64,000 bases of DNA from Lentisphaerae bacterium RIFOXYA12_64_32 (GCA_001803235.1 MHBL01000402.1:1-64000), one strand, 5' to 3'; counted from the first letter of the stretch, positions 36,121 through 45,166 are shown. Numbers and translations: made by a program. Notes: generated by a model not told the origin, from the letters alone.

Positions 36121-36603
36121 TCATTTGAAAAATCTAATGGAACATGGATACGACCAGACTTCTCCATTGTTCGCCTTGACGGCCCCGACAATCGGGAAGA
36201 CAATTCCAACGATTGCCAGCACGCTCAAAAGCGGGATTCCGATCAAGGCAAAACACAGTATCCCGAAGATGATGCCTAGTATGAGCTCCGTGATAATCCA
36301 GTTGACCACGATCTGGCCGTGTCGATCGATTATCTCCGAGTCATTCTTCTTCATCTGCCACAGTACGATGGGAACAATCAGGCCTGCTAGAGGAACAATG
36401 TAGCCGCAGAATTGTGACAGGTGGATGAACATTCCCCACTTGTTGACATCGGCTGCGATCCCGTCCACTGTTTGCTTGAACTTCTGTCCTGCTGGCTGAT
36501 TCTTAGCCAATAGAGATTCCTTGGCTTTCTGGTACTCTTCCTCGGACATTGCTCCACTCTGCTTGAGTTCATTCAGCTTCCCGATCTCTTCTGCCATGCT
36601 CAT
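36121..36603 (-). CDS. SHOCT plus DUF4870-like membrane protein
   Basis: A 160-residue protein. I start it at ATG 36603, behind AAGGAG; the upstream in-frame ATG lacks a site. Residues ~3-35 are a SHOCT-type short domain (EEIGKLNELKQSGAMSEEEY). Residues ~50-150 match the DUF4870/YccF-like membrane fold: LSQFCGYIVPLAGLIVPIVL, the conserved cytoplasmic loop DSEIIDRHGQIVVNWIITE, and two further helices. The SHOCT domain is usually an oligomerisation module. The role of DUF4870 proteins is unknown. It is transcribed with the two genes that follow. Confidence 0.8.
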   Translation of the reverse strand: MSMAEEIGKLNELKQSGAMSEEEYQKAKESLLAKNQPAGQKFKQTVDGIAADVNKWGMFIHLSQFCGYIVPLAGLIVPIVLWQMKKNDSEIIDRHGQIVVNWIITELILGIIFGILCFALIGIPLLSVLAIVGIVFPIVGAVKANNGEVWSYPCSIRFFK

Positions 36604-37209
36604 GTTGCTGTCTCCTTGAACGCTGCCTTTTTCGGGCGGCGGTACGCCGTACCGAGCAAGGGCGTGTTCGCCTTCCATCCTCGATCAACAGCGGTTCATT
36701 GTCCGCAAGCCCACTGCGCCCGTGGTTCAGCAACAGTGCAGGCCAACAATCCGTCTCGCGCTCTGACAATATGCGCCCAGCCTCGATGCCCGGCAAGACC
36801 CATGACCCTCTGTCACTGGTCAGTCGCCACGAGAAAGCGATGGGGTTGCCACACACACCGGGTGCACACTGGGAATCTAGCGGGACAGGTCCGTTGCGGC
36901 TATTACAATTTCCGCCAGGGTTTGTAGGGCCGGCATGAAACACCTGCGTCAACGTCAAGGCGCTGAACACAAACCCCTTTTGCGTGGTTAGGCGTACCTT
37001 CGTGTCGGCGTCGATGGCTGACGGGGCGCCGCCCAAGGGGTGGCTGCCGCGGTGCCACTCTGTGTCTCCGGATGCCTTGCGTCATCACGCAGGCGGTGGT
37101 ACCGTGGAGTTGTGTGGAGTTGTGTGACGGGAAAAGCGTGCGGCGGGGGTGGCCTTAAGGCAGAGTGGTACACCTGGAGTTGGCCGGGTTGCATTGGGAG
37201 GTCTGAGCA
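36604..37209. other. Divergent intergenic region without a supported gene
   Basis: This 606-base stretch separates minus- and plus-strand genes. It contains a 10-bp tandem duplication (TGGAGTTGTG twice, about 37101-37124) and the start signals of both neighbours. A minus-strand open frame (37036-36569) encodes SAIDADTKVRLTTQKGFVFS and more, but overlaps the start of the DUF4870 gene and resembles nothing I know. Confidence 0.4.
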
Positions 37210-38703
37210 GTGAAAGCGGACTGCATGGTCTGTGGTCGACGCGCGCAACGTCCGTGCCCAACCCTTGGCGGAACCATCTGCTCGGTGTGTTGCGGCTCGA
37301 AACGCGGCAGCGAGATTGAGTGTGCCGCAGAATGCCAGTACTACCCACTGGGCACGGCTGCCATCGACAGCTTCAGGAAGATCGACAACCAGGTTGTCGA
37401 GAAGATGACCCTGCTGGTGGCACGACACCTGGGGGATGTGGCGTTCCGAGAAGCAGTCGAAGCACATGCTCGGCTGGCAAAGGCCAAGGATGACGAACCA
37501 GGAGCGAGTCTCAACAACGCGGTCGCGAATGTTGCGCTCCTGAAGATGTTCCACGAGCCAGCGACCGCAGGGAAGGTCGTGTACGACGTCTTGAGGGCGC
37601 AGGGGTTTCCTGGACTGAGCAATGACGAACGTGTACTGCTGAAGACACTGGAGGGCTCGCTGCCGACTGTGATTGAAGTTCAGCGGACTGTGGATGATCG
37701 CTTCCTGGAGGTCGTGGATATGTTCGAGCCTGACGGACACACCGAGAAGCTGCTCGACCCTGCGCTGGCAGGACATGGCCTCCCGCGGTTTGCCCGCCTG
37801 TTGGTCTGGCTGACCCGATACCCGCATTTCTGCCGCGGAAACGGCGGGTGCCTGATGATCCCGGATATCATGGCCACGGACTATGTTGAGCGGATTCGGA
37901 AGCTGGCGAAAGCCGCAAGACTCAATGACCCCAGGCAGTACCTGCTCGCCCATGCCGCAGAGTGTCAGGGCTGGGTTGATGCCATGTACCGCGAGCGGAT
38001 GGGCGGAATCCTGCGGCGGTCAGACATACACCAATGTGTCCTGGTGTACGATGTCAAGGGTGACCACCGAGAAGTCCTGCGAATCCTTGACTCCAAGCCG
38101 GACTTTGAACCCAGTGCCACAGGGACAGCCACCAAGACAGGCGTCCGGACGTACAACTGGTTGCGTCGTGGCGAGTCGCGGAAGCTGGAGGACCAAATGC
38201 CCGAAGCGTTCCGCAGTGATGATGAGCGCGGCAGTGTTGGGACTGTCGGGACAATACGCCTGTCGTCGAATGAACTGACAGTTGAGGCGTTCTCGCGACA
38301 GAAGATGGACTTCGCGAAAGCAACCGTGAAGGACTACTTCGGCAGCATGCTCCAGTTGCGGCGCGAACTGGTTCGTGACGTGGGCAAGGAAATGGCCGCA
38401 GAGCTGCCGAAACACGATGCGACTCCGTCGCCGCGCAGGGCGAGCGGAATCGATCCCGAGACAGAACGCCAGATCATGGAACAGTTCTTTCGTCAGAAGT
38501 ACGAGCGCTTCCCCGACGAGTCGGTCCCAATGCTTGGCGGCCTGACACCCCGGCAGGCTTCCAAGCGGCCTGAGTTGCGCGGGAAGCTGGTGGAGCTGAT
38601 GAAGCTCCACATGCGTGGCTTGGACCAGGAGTACCGTGGCCGTGGCATCAAGATATCGCTCGACGCCCTCCTGGACGAACTGGGGCTTGCAGAACTCAAG
38701 TAA
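37210..38703 (+). CDS. Zinc-finger protein with a C-terminal MbcA/ParS-like segment
   Basis: A 497-residue protein. The GTG start at 37210 has GGGAGG 8 nt upstream. The N-terminus is Cys-rich (CMVCGRRAQRPC, then ICSVCC and CAAECQYYP), a probable double zinc site. The middle ~350 residues are mostly helical and unrecognised. The end (ESVPMLGGLTPRQASKRPEL and following) resembles the short segment found after SEC-C motifs and in MbcA/ParS/Xre antitoxin-type proteins. The acidic/basic composition suggests a nucleic-acid or translation-linked role, which is only a guess. The gene is alone on its strand between the membrane-protein cluster and the flagellar region. Confidence 0.6.
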   Translation: MKADCMVCGRRAQRPCPTLGGTICSVCCGSKRGSEIECAAECQYYPLGTAAIDSFRKIDNQVVEKMTLLVARHLGDVAFREAVEAHARLAKAKDDEPGASLNNAVANVALLKMFHEPATAGKVVYDVLRAQGFPGLSNDERVLLKTLEGSLPTVIEVQRTVDDRFLEVVDMFEPDGHTEKLLDPALAGHGLPRFARLLVWLTRYPHFCRGNGGCLMIPDIMATDYVERIRKLAKAARLNDPRQYLLAHAAECQGWVDAMYRERMGGILRRSDIHQCVLVYDVKGDHREVLRILDSKPDFEPSATGTATKTGVRTYNWLRRGESRKLEDQMPEAFRSDDERGSVGTVGTIRLSSNELTVEAFSRQKMDFAKATVKDYFGSMLQLRRELVRDVGKEMAAELPKHDATPSPRRASGIDPETERQIMEQFFRQKYERFPDESVPMLGGLTPRQASKRPELRGKLVELMKLHMRGLDQEYRGRGIKISLDALLDELGLAELK

Positions 38704-38740
38704 CCCGCCACGAGCATTGTTGTCGTCGCCGATTTACCCT

Positions 38741-38764
38741 TGCCGTTCTGGCGGTTGAACGGCA
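38741..38764 (+). terminator. Weak hairpin after the zinc-finger gene
   Basis: TGCCGTTC (38741-38748) and GAACGGCA (38757-38764) form a perfect 8-bp stem with an 8-nt loop, 38 nt after the stop at 38703. No T-run follows, so termination may be inefficient or factor-dependent. Confidence 0.35.
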
Positions 38765-38966
38765 GAAGAAGCGGGCTTGGCATCGGCGCCATGGAGGTCA
38801 AACTGGGGTGTGCGGGGCGAGGTGCCGTGCGGCAGGGGGATCCTCAGCCGGAAATGCGCATGCATCGGACTTGGCATGGGCAACTCGGGCTGATTATTCA
38901 CCTGCAAAGAGGCCTGGAACTCGCCGCGGTTGGGACATGGATGTCCCGTGGCGACAGCAGTCCGGG

Positions 38967-39155
38967 CTAGCGCGAGACGCTCGAATGGGCCTTGTTCGAT
39001 TTGGCCGCGGTATCCAGGCGCCGCCGCGCTTCGGCGAAGGACACGTACTCGATCAGTTCGCCACGTTCACGGATCACAAGACCATACAGCGCAGGGACTT
39101 CCGTGAGGCGCCATCCCGCGATCCGTTCACAGCCGACGCGTCGTTCCGTGATCAT
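38967..39155 (-). CDS. Small unknown protein under a sigma-54 promoter
   Basis: A 62-residue protein with a strong ribosome-binding site (AGGAGGA, 7 nt before ATG 39155). Sequence blocks: ERIAGWRLTEVPALYGLVIR and ELIEYVSFAEARRRLD. It is basic and soluble with no known domain. A good -24/-12 promoter at 39256-39241 points at it, back to back with the promoter of the hybrid kinase. I infer co-regulation with flagellar genes; its function is unknown. Confidence 0.7.
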   Translation of the reverse strand: MITERRVGCERIAGWRLTEVPALYGLVIRERGELIEYVSFAEARRRLDTAAKSNKAHSSVSR

Positions 39156-39240
39156 CTTCTGGTCCTCCTTTTCCAGAGTTTCTCGGCTCCTTGACTTCCG
39201 GCGCCCGCATCCTGTGCCGGTGGTCCTTTATGTGTTTGAT

Positions 39241-39256
39241 CGCATGAACTGTGCCA
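39241..39256 (-). promoter_or_regulatory. Sigma-54 promoter of the small gene
   Basis: On the minus strand: TGGCACA, GTTC, ATGCG. GG and GC sit at -24/-12 spacing. The predicted start is near 39230, about 75 nt before ATG 39155. Confidence 0.65.
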
Positions 39257-39313
39257 GATTCAGGATGGCGAGTCGCCGCGGCGCCGATCCGTGGGTGGCC
39301 GGGGGGGCGGACC

Positions 39314-39329
39314 TGGCACGCTGCATGCG
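39314..39329 (+). promoter_or_regulatory. Sigma-54 promoter of the hybrid receiver-kinase gene
   Basis: TGGCACG, CTGC, ATGCG with correct -24/-12 spacing. It predicts a leader of about 210 nt before ATG 39549. It is divergent from the promoter at 39241-39256, 57 bp away. Confidence 0.65.
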
Positions 39330-39548
39330 TTATCGCAGGGGCCCCCTAGGACTTGGGCCCTCCGTGCGAAGGAGACGTGCTGGACGGGATTGGCCAGGGC
39401 CATCCGAGTCGGCGTCATGGCGGCGATTCTGGGTTTGGGCTCGTGGGTTGAGGGTGGAGCCGGAGACGCTGCGGGAGCCGCTCGGCCGCTGGCGGGGGTC
39501 GGGGGTTTTCCGGTGTGCGTGCGTCATGAACAAGGAGAGTCCCGGGTT

Positions 39549-40733
39549 ATGTCTGAACACGGTCAGGGCAAGCGTGAAGCGCACATCCTGATACTCGACG
39601 ATATCTTGGCCAACCGCATTGTCCTCACGGAGATGCTCGAGGCGCAAGACCTCCACGTGCGGGTCTTTGCGGAAGGCTCTGCGGCGCTGGCTGCCGCCGA
39701 CTCGGAGCCGCCCGACCTGGTGCTGCTGGACATCATGATGCCGGAGATGAACGGGTACGAGGTCTGCGAGCGGTTGAAGCAGAACCCGAAGCTCCAGGAC
39801 ATCCCCGTCATCTTCATCAGCGGTCTTCAGGAGGAAATGGACAAGGTCCGTGCCTTCCAGGCCGGAGGGGTCGACTATGTTCTGAAGCCGTTCCAGATCG
39901 AGGAAGTGCGGGCGCGCGTCCACACGCACCTGCGGCTGCGCTGGCTGCAACAGGACCTGGCGGACCGGAACCGCGACCTTCAGCAGAGTCTGGCCCGGTT
40001 GCAGGAGACCGAGCGGCTGCGCGACAACCTGGTGCACATGATCGTCCACGACATGCGTTCGCCCTTGATGAGTATGGGCAGCATGCTGGAACTGCTCCAA
40101 CTGGACGTAGCGGAAAACCTCAGCAGCGATAACCAGGAGGCCCTGCAAACGGCCATCGACGCGTCGACGCGCCTGACCAACATGGTTTCGGCCGTGCTGG
40201 ATGTGAGTCGTCTGGAGAGCGGGAAGATGCCGTTGCGGCTGCAGGCGTGCGACCTGCGCCCGGTCGTCGAGGAGGCGCTGCACAGTTTGGCAGGATTGGC
40301 TCGGCAGCGCCGCGTCGACTGGGATCCCCCGTCCCGTCCCGTCATCGCCTGCTGCGACTCTGAGATCACGGTACGCATCGTCGCCAACTTGCTCGGAAAC
40401 GCCCTGAAGTTCACGCCGGCCGATGGGACCATTCGCATCGTCGCCAGCGCGAGCCGTGGAGAAGCCCGGCTGACGGTGAGCGACACCGGCCCCGGCATAC
40501 CCGCTGAGTATCACCAGAAGATCTTCGAGAAGTTTGGCCAGCTCGAGACACGGCGGCCGGGCACGAAGTTCTCCACCGGCCTGGGGTTGGCGTTCTGCCG
40601 CCTGGCGGCTGAAGCCCAGGGCGGGCGCATTGGTGTCGACAGTGAAGTGGACAAGGGCAGCACGTTCTGGCTCGTCTTGCCGGCGAGCGACGCAGCCGTC
40701 CTCAGGGCAGGCGAATGCCGTGCTCGTCGGTGA
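39549..40733 (+). CDS. Hybrid receiver-histidine kinase
   Basis: A 394-residue signalling protein. I start it at ATG 39549, where AAGGAG lies upstream and homology begins. Residues ~15-130 are a receiver domain (HILILDD, phospho-Asp in LVLLDIMMPEMNGYE, ISG, YVLKPF). A short coiled linker follows. The dimerisation domain carries the H-box LVHMIVHDMRSP near 165-176. The ATPase domain has the N-box LLGNALKF, the G1-box DTGPGIP and the G2-box GLGLAFC. There is no membrane segment, so it is a cytoplasmic kinase whose input is phosphorylation of its own receiver. It converges on the NtrC-type gene at 40702 with a 32-bp overlap; the two may form a pathway. Confidence 0.9.
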   Translation: MSEHGQGKREAHILILDDILANRIVLTEMLEAQDLHVRVFAEGSAALAAADSEPPDLVLLDIMMPEMNGYEVCERLKQNPKLQDIPVIFISGLQEEMDKVRAFQAGGVDYVLKPFQIEEVRARVHTHLRLRWLQQDLADRNRDLQQSLARLQETERLRDNLVHMIVHDMRSPLMSMGSMLELLQLDVAENLSSDNQEALQTAIDASTRLTNMVSAVLDVSRLESGKMPLRLQACDLRPVVEEALHSLAGLARQRRVDWDPPSRPVIACCDSEITVRIVANLLGNALKFTPADGTIRIVASASRGEARLTVSDTGPGIPAEYHQKIFEKFGQLETRRPGTKFSTGLGLAFCRLAAEAQGGRIGVDSEVDKGSTFWLVLPASDAAVLRAGECRARR

Positions 40734-42105
40734 GACGAGACAGGGTCTTGCGGTTCACGCCGGCCGCATCTGCCGCACGCCCGATGGCGTGGTGATGTGC
40801 CTCCAGAAGCTGCAGGAGATACTCGCGTTCGAACTGCTTGGCCCACTGTCGCTTCGCCTCCTTCAGAGGAAGGCTGAACAGGGCGGTGCTATCCTGTGTG
40901 GTGGTGGGCTGCGTCTCCATGGCGGCTTGCACGTCGGCCTCCTCGATGGCCTCGGCCGCAGACATGACGAACAGCCGATGCACGGTATTCTGAAGCTCGC
41001 GGACGTTCCCCGGCCAGTGATGGTGTCGCAGCCTTTCCAGGGCCGCCGGCACGATCTGTTTCATGGGGCGATGGTGCCGTTCTGACAGCGCGTGCAGGAA
41101 GTGATCGACGAGCAGCGGAATGTCGTCGCGCCGCTCGCGCAGGGGCGGAACCTGGATTGGGATGACATTCAGCCGGTAGTACAGATCCTGCCGCAGAACG
41201 CTGTCCTGGACCGCTTTCTGAGGGTCGCGATTGGTGGCGCTGAGGACGCGAACCTCCAGGTCGAGAAGCTTGCGGCCACCCACCCGGCGGAACTGTCGCT
41301 CCTGCAGGACACGCAGGAGTTTGGCCTGAATGTCCATTCCCAGTTCGGTGATTTCGTCGAAGAACGCCGTGCCGCCCGAGCCCATCTCCAGGAGGCCGAC
41401 TCGCTCTTCGTTGGCGCCCGTGAATGCGCCCTTCTCGTGTCCGAACAGCTCGCTGGTGATCAACTGGTCCGGCATGGACACGCAGTCGACGGCCACGAAC
41501 GGCTTGCCGGCGCGGTCGCTTTTCTCGTGGATCTCCCGCGCCACCAGTTCCTTGCCGGTGCCGCTTTCGCCGCAGATCATGACGTTGGCGTCGCTGGCGG
41601 CTACCAGGTTGATGCTGTCGATGGTGCGCAGAATGGCCGGGCTCTGCCCCACGATGGAGGTCTTCCGGCGGCGGTCGTCAAGCTTGCCGCGCAGTTCGCG
41701 ATTTTCGACGGACAGTGCATACCGCTCCACGGCGCGCTCGACGCGAATGCTGACTTCCTGGACGGAAAGCGGTTTGCGGAGGTAGTCCAAGGCGCCCAAT
41801 TGCATGGCCGCCACCGCGCTCTCGATCGTGGCGTCGCCGGTGATGATCATGACCATGAGGGTCGGGAACTTGCCTCGCAACTCGCCGAGAACGTCGAGGC
41901 CGCTCATGAACGGCATATGCAGGTCGGAAATGACGAGGAATGGATGATGCTTCTCGACGGCCGCGGCCGCTTGCCGGGGGTCGTTCACTGCGAAGCAGGT
42001 GTGGCTTTGGCGCCGTAAGATCAGTTCCAGAGTCTTGGCGTCTTCGGGGCTGTCGTCCACCAGCAGGATAGGTGGCCACGGCTTAGTGGGTGCGGTCGAT
42101 GCCAT
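40702..42105 (-). CDS. NtrC-family sigma-54 activator with receiver domain (1)
   Basis: A 467-residue regulator, ATG 42105 behind GAGAGGAAAGAC. The layout is receiver (ILLVDDSPEDAKTL, phospho-Asp in LVISDLHMPFMSGLD, YLRKP), AAA+ domain and Fis-type HTH. In the AAA+ domain Walker A is GESGTGKE, the sigma-54-contacting loop is GAFTGA, Walker B is GGTAFFDEI, and the arginine-finger region is RRVGG, later RQDLYYRLN. The C-terminal HTH is AIGRAADAAGVNRKTLSRL. Intact GAFTGA means it can open sigma-54 promoters, several of which lie in this window. A poorer -24/-12-like site sits just before its start. It is probably phosphorylated by a flagellar or environmental kinase. Confidence 0.92.
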   Translation of the reverse strand: MASTAPTKPWPPILLVDDSPEDAKTLELILRRQSHTCFAVNDPRQAAAAVEKHHPFLVISDLHMPFMSGLDVLGELRGKFPTLMVMIITGDATIESAVAAMQLGALDYLRKPLSVQEVSIRVERAVERYALSVENRELRGKLDDRRRKTSIVGQSPAILRTIDSINLVAASDANVMICGESGTGKELVAREIHEKSDRAGKPFVAVDCVSMPDQLITSELFGHEKGAFTGANEERVGLLEMGSGGTAFFDEITELGMDIQAKLLRVLQERQFRRVGGRKLLDLEVRVLSATNRDPQKAVQDSVLRQDLYYRLNVIPIQVPPLRERRDDIPLLVDHFLHALSERHHRPMKQIVPAALERLRHHHWPGNVRELQNTVHRLFVMSAAEAIEEADVQAAMETQPTTTQDSTALFSLPLKEAKRQWAKQFEREYLLQLLEAHHHAIGRAADAAGVNRKTLSRLTDEHGIRLP

Positions 42106-42124
42106 GTCTTTCCTCTCTTGGGTG

Positions 42125-42140
42125 CGCAAAGCGCGGGCCA
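42125..42140 (-). promoter_or_regulatory. Possible sigma-54 promoter before the NtrC-type gene
   Basis: Minus strand: TGGCCCG, CGCT, TTGCG, a good match. The predicted start near 42114 leaves only a 9-nt leader (AGGAAAGAC) that would just contain the ribosome-binding site. Autoregulation is possible but uncertain. Confidence 0.3.
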
Positions 42141-42288
42141 GTGGCCGGCCGACGCCACAACAAGCAATGTAATATAGTCCTCCGGGGTCATCCCGGCGAT
42201 CCGGCTTTGCGAGGCCGGGGTAACGCGTCAGCGCCCCCCGGGCGGCGGACCGGCCGGTCATACCAAGGTGAAACTGGTAACGACGCTT

Positions 42289-42369
42289 CCAGAGCCCGCG
42301 AGGACGCGGGCGCTCCAAAGTCAGACCCCGTGCCAGACCGTGGAGCGCCCGCGTCCTCGCGGGCTCTGG
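42289..42369. repeat. REP-like paired palindrome (29-bp perfect arms)
   Basis: Arm 42289-42317 (starting CCAGAGCCCGCGAGGACG) and arm 42341-42369 are perfect reverse complements separated by 23 nt. Each arm contains its own hairpin, CCCGCG-AGGA-CGCGGG. It lies in the 462-base gap between flgL and the NtrC-type gene (42106-42567). AGGA-loop hairpins also occur inside the MITE-like element at 32335-32352. This is a probable repetitive extragenic palindrome that could also fold as a strong transcript-end structure. Confidence 0.8.
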
Positions 42370-42493
42370 GCGCCTTCAGTTTCATGGGAGGCGCGGGTGG
42401 AGAGTTGGGGGAGGGTAGGGGGACAGACCGTCTCCGCCTTCGTGCGACCGCTTCGGCCGGACATGTCGGTCCCGCGGGTGTCAACCCGAGAGG

Positions 42494-42523
42494 CGCAACG
42501 GCAAGGCGTCGCCAACCGTTGCG
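42494..42523 (-). terminator. Possible hairpin terminator of the flgF-flgL operon
   Basis: CGCAACGG (42494-42501) and CCGTTGCG (42516-42523) form a perfect 8-bp stem about 45 nt after the flgL stop. The loop contains a further GGC/GCC pairing. No T-run follows on the minus strand. Confidence 0.4.
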
Positions 42524-42567
42524 TCAGTACCCCTTCTGACTCTCGGCGCGTGGCGTGGACGGTGGGC

Positions 42568-43497
42568 TCAGATGTAGTCGGCCAAGTTCATCCCAGCGCC
42601 CCGGCCAATGACCTTCATGGAAGCGGTCAGGGTTGCCTGCATGAGGCTCAGTTCGGTGGCCACCTTCGCGAAGTCCGTGTCCTGAAGTTGCGAAATCCGC
42701 AATTGCTCCGCCGGTGCGGCTTCGAGCATGCGTGTGCGGATTGCCTGCAACCGGGTTTGCTGTACCCCGCTGTCGACGAGGCGCGCGATGGTCGTGTTCA
42801 GGCCCTGCTGCATCTCATCCAGTTGAGTGTCGTTCGGCGTGGCGGCGCCTTCCAAGGTGGTGCGCAGGGCAATGAGCGAGGCAAAGATATCCGTCGCTTC
42901 CGGCGTATCCGGATTATTGACGAACAGGCCGGTCCCGTTCCCCACCACGGTGGCGCCATAGGTCATGGTATTCTGGGCGCTGGTCTGGGCCGTCCGCAAC
43001 TCCGGCGCGGTATTGGCGTAGGTGACGGCGGTGATCTTGCCGGCGGCGTCCCGGGTGACGGACACCGGCGCCGAAGCCGAGTTCGTGCCGCCGAAAAGGT
43101 ATTTGCCGTCGTACGTGGTGTTGGCGGTTTGTACCAGGGACTCGAGAATGGCGTCAACCTGCCCCACGAGAAGCGTGCGGTCCGTGTCGCTGTATGTGCC
43201 GTCGCGCGCCTGGACCACGAGCTCATGGGCCTGCTGCAACTGTTCGACGCTCTGCGAGACGCGCGTCTCGGTCACCTGACACCAGGTCAGTGCGGTATCG
43301 ACGTTTTTCTGCCACTGCTCGTCGCGGTCGGCGTAGGCCTGCAAGTGGGAGGCCAGCGCTGCCTCGGTGGGCGCGTCGGAACGCATCTGGTACTGGCGCC
43401 CCGACGAGATGGCCGCCTGGCTCCGGGCCAAGGCGGCACGGTTGTCCTGCATGATGCTGAGGAGAAGGTTCTGAGTTGAAACGTCCGATACACGCAT
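42568..43497 (-). CDS. flgL: Flagellar hook-filament junction protein FlgL
   Basis: A 309-residue flagellin-like junction protein, typical in length. The N-terminus (STQNLLLSIMQDNRAALARS) and C-terminus (DFAKVATELSLMQATLTASM, ending NLADYI) are the paired helices that form the D0/D1 bundle. The middle carries the DGKYLFGGTNSASAPV block. FlgL joins FlgK to the filament outside the cell and is exported through the flagellar type III apparatus. GGAG lies 7 nt upstream of ATG 43497. It is the last gene of the flgF-to-flgL operon and is followed by a hairpin. Confidence 0.9.
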   Translation of the reverse strand: MRVSDVSTQNLLLSIMQDNRAALARSQAAISSGRQYQMRSDAPTEAALASHLQAYADRDEQWQKNVDTALTWCQVTETRVSQSVEQLQQAHELVVQARDGTYSDTDRTLLVGQVDAILESLVQTANTTYDGKYLFGGTNSASAPVSVTRDAAGKITAVTYANTAPELRTAQTSAQNTMTYGATVVGNGTGLFVNNPDTPEATDIFASLIALRTTLEGAATPNDTQLDEMQQGLNTTIARLVDSGVQQTRLQAIRTRMLEAAPAEQLRISQLQDTDFAKVATELSLMQATLTASMKVIGRGAGMNLADYI

Positions 43498-43556
43498 GGA
43501 TCATCTCCAAGTGTGCCAGGCCGGGCCTCGCGGTGTGCGCTGCCCGGCGGCGGTGT

Positions 43557-43742
43557 TCAGCCTTTGCCGCCCGCGCCTCTGTCCCGCGCGGCGTCCCAAC
43601 CTTCCCCGGACGTGCGGAGGGCGGTCAGATACCGCTGCAGTGACCGGTTCAGGTCCGACAGGGCTACGGCCACATACGACTTGGGCAGCGGCATGGGCGT
43701 CAGGGCGGCGCTGACTTCGAACTTGTCCTGCTGCGACTTCAT
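43557..43742 (-). CDS. Small unknown protein between flgK and flgL
   Basis: A 61-residue basic protein. GAGGAG stands 8 nt before ATG 43742, and the gene sits snugly between flgK and flgL (35 and 59 nt gaps), which supports a real gene. The core is SYVAVALSDLNRSLQRYLTA. No family is recognised. Its position suggests a role in junction-protein export or assembly, which is inference only. Confidence 0.6.
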   Translation of the reverse strand: MKSQQDKFEVSAALTPMPLPKSYVAVALSDLNRSLQRYLTALRTSGEGWDAARDRGAGGKG

Positions 43743-43777
43743 GTCTTCGACTCCTCAACTTCGAGACGGGAACCGGA

Positions 43778-45166
43778 TCAGACCATATTGATGACGGTGC
43801 CGATCATGTCGTTGGCGGTCGCGGCGAATTTGGCGGTGGCCTGGTAGGCTCGCTGGATCTCCAGCATGGCCAACATCTCCTCGTCGGTGTTCACGCCGCT
43901 CTTGCTGGTGACTGCGTCGCGGAACATGCTGACGGCCGCCTTGGCGGCGTCGGCACTCCCGCGGGCCGAGGCGGTCTGGGCCGCCACCGTGTCGGTCAGG
44001 TGTTCGGCGTAGTCCGCCAGCGGCTGATCGTCCAGGGCGGGTGAGGGGGCCATCATCGTCTGCCACAGATTGCGGGCGTTGCCGCCGTCCCCGGCGGCGC
44101 CGGCTGCGCTGGCCGCGGCGAAATCCGCCGTACGGGTCAGCTGGAAGGCCATCCGGTGCGTACCCGCATCGACGCTGAACAGGTCGCCGCCGGCGTTTCC
44201 GCTCGTGTCAAACCCGGCCGCGTGCGCCGTGTTCAGGCTGTTGCTCCACGTGTCTGCGAAGTTGTCGAGGTCTCCGACCAGGGCCTCCAGGTAAGCATAG
44301 GCGTCGACCAGTGACTGGGTCTCGCCCTCCTCGGCCTGTACCACCGGCGCACTGGTGGCTTGCCAGATCAGGATCGGCAGGCCGCTGCCGTCCGTGCCCA
44401 GGGCGAGCCGTTCCGGGTCCGTCAGGCCGTCGACCAGCGCCGTGCCGTCGATGCTGATGGTCAGGGTTCCGTTGCTGTTCTCCGTGGCTTCGATATCGGC
44501 GAGCCGCGCCAGTTGCGACACCAGTTCGTCGCGGCGATCCCGCAGATCATTGGCCTGTTGCGGGTTGAAAAGGCGGTTCTCCAGCTGCGAAATTTGCCGG
44601 TTCAGGTCTGAAATCTGCTGCGAGACGTCGTTGATCTGCTCCACGTTGTCGGCCAGCACACCCCGGCCGCTGCTGTCGAGAATGTTGGTTTGCAGGCGCG
44701 TGAGGCCCTCGCGGGTGAGGTTGAACTGCTCCGCCACGGCGTCCCCCGCCTGCAGCAGGTTTTCGCGCAAGGCCGAATTTTCCGGCTCGGCCGCGACCTG
44801 CTGCAGCGCCAGGGCGAAGCGACTCACCGACTCGGACAGCGCCGAGGTCCCGTTGGGCGCCAGGACTCCTTCGGCGGTCTGCAACTGCTCGGCCGCAACC
44901 TGCCGGTACCCGTCCTCCGTGATCGCGTGGCGGAGGTTCGTCTCCAGGGCGCCGTCGAAATCACGCATCACCTGGGCGACTCGCGCCCCGGTTCCGTACT
45001 GGCCGGAAGAATCCTCGACGGACGGGTTCGCCAGGAGCACGGCAGTCTGCCGGTGGTACCCCGCACGCCCGGCGTTGGCGATGTTGTTCCCCACCACGTT
45101 CATCTCGCGCTGCCGCACCAGGAGCGCGTTTTTCCCTGTCAACATGGCGACTTGCAGACCGGCCAT
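43778..45166 (-). CDS. flgK: Flagellar hook-associated protein FlgK
   Basis: A 462-residue protein with the FlgK hallmark N-terminus (MNVVGNNIANAGRAGYHRQT) and the matching C-terminal helix (MLAMLEIQRAYQATAKFAAT, ending MIGTVINMV). AGGAG lies 8 nt before ATG 45166. FlgK caps the hook before filament assembly. It is slightly shorter than enterobacterial FlgK (~545 residues), with a reduced variable domain. It lies downstream of a FlgN-like chaperone gene, the standard neighbour. Confidence 0.93.
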   Translation of the reverse strand: MAGLQVAMLTGKNALLVRQREMNVVGNNIANAGRAGYHRQTAVLLANPSVEDSSGQYGTGARVAQVMRDFDGALETNLRHAITEDGYRQVAAEQLQTAEGVLAPNGTSALSESVSRFALALQQVAAEPENSALRENLLQAGDAVAEQFNLTREGLTRLQTNILDSSGRGVLADNVEQINDVSQQISDLNRQISQLENRLFNPQQANDLRDRRDELVSQLARLADIEATENSNGTLTISIDGTALVDGLTDPERLALGTDGSGLPILIWQATSAPVVQAEEGETQSLVDAYAYLEALVGDLDNFADTWSNSLNTAHAAGFDTSGNAGGDLFSVDAGTHRMAFQLTRTADFAAASAAGAAGDGGNARNLWQTMMAPSPALDDQPLADYAEHLTDTVAAQTASARGSADAAKAAVSMFRDAVTSKSGVNTDEEMLAMLEIQRAYQATAKFAATANDMIGTVINMV

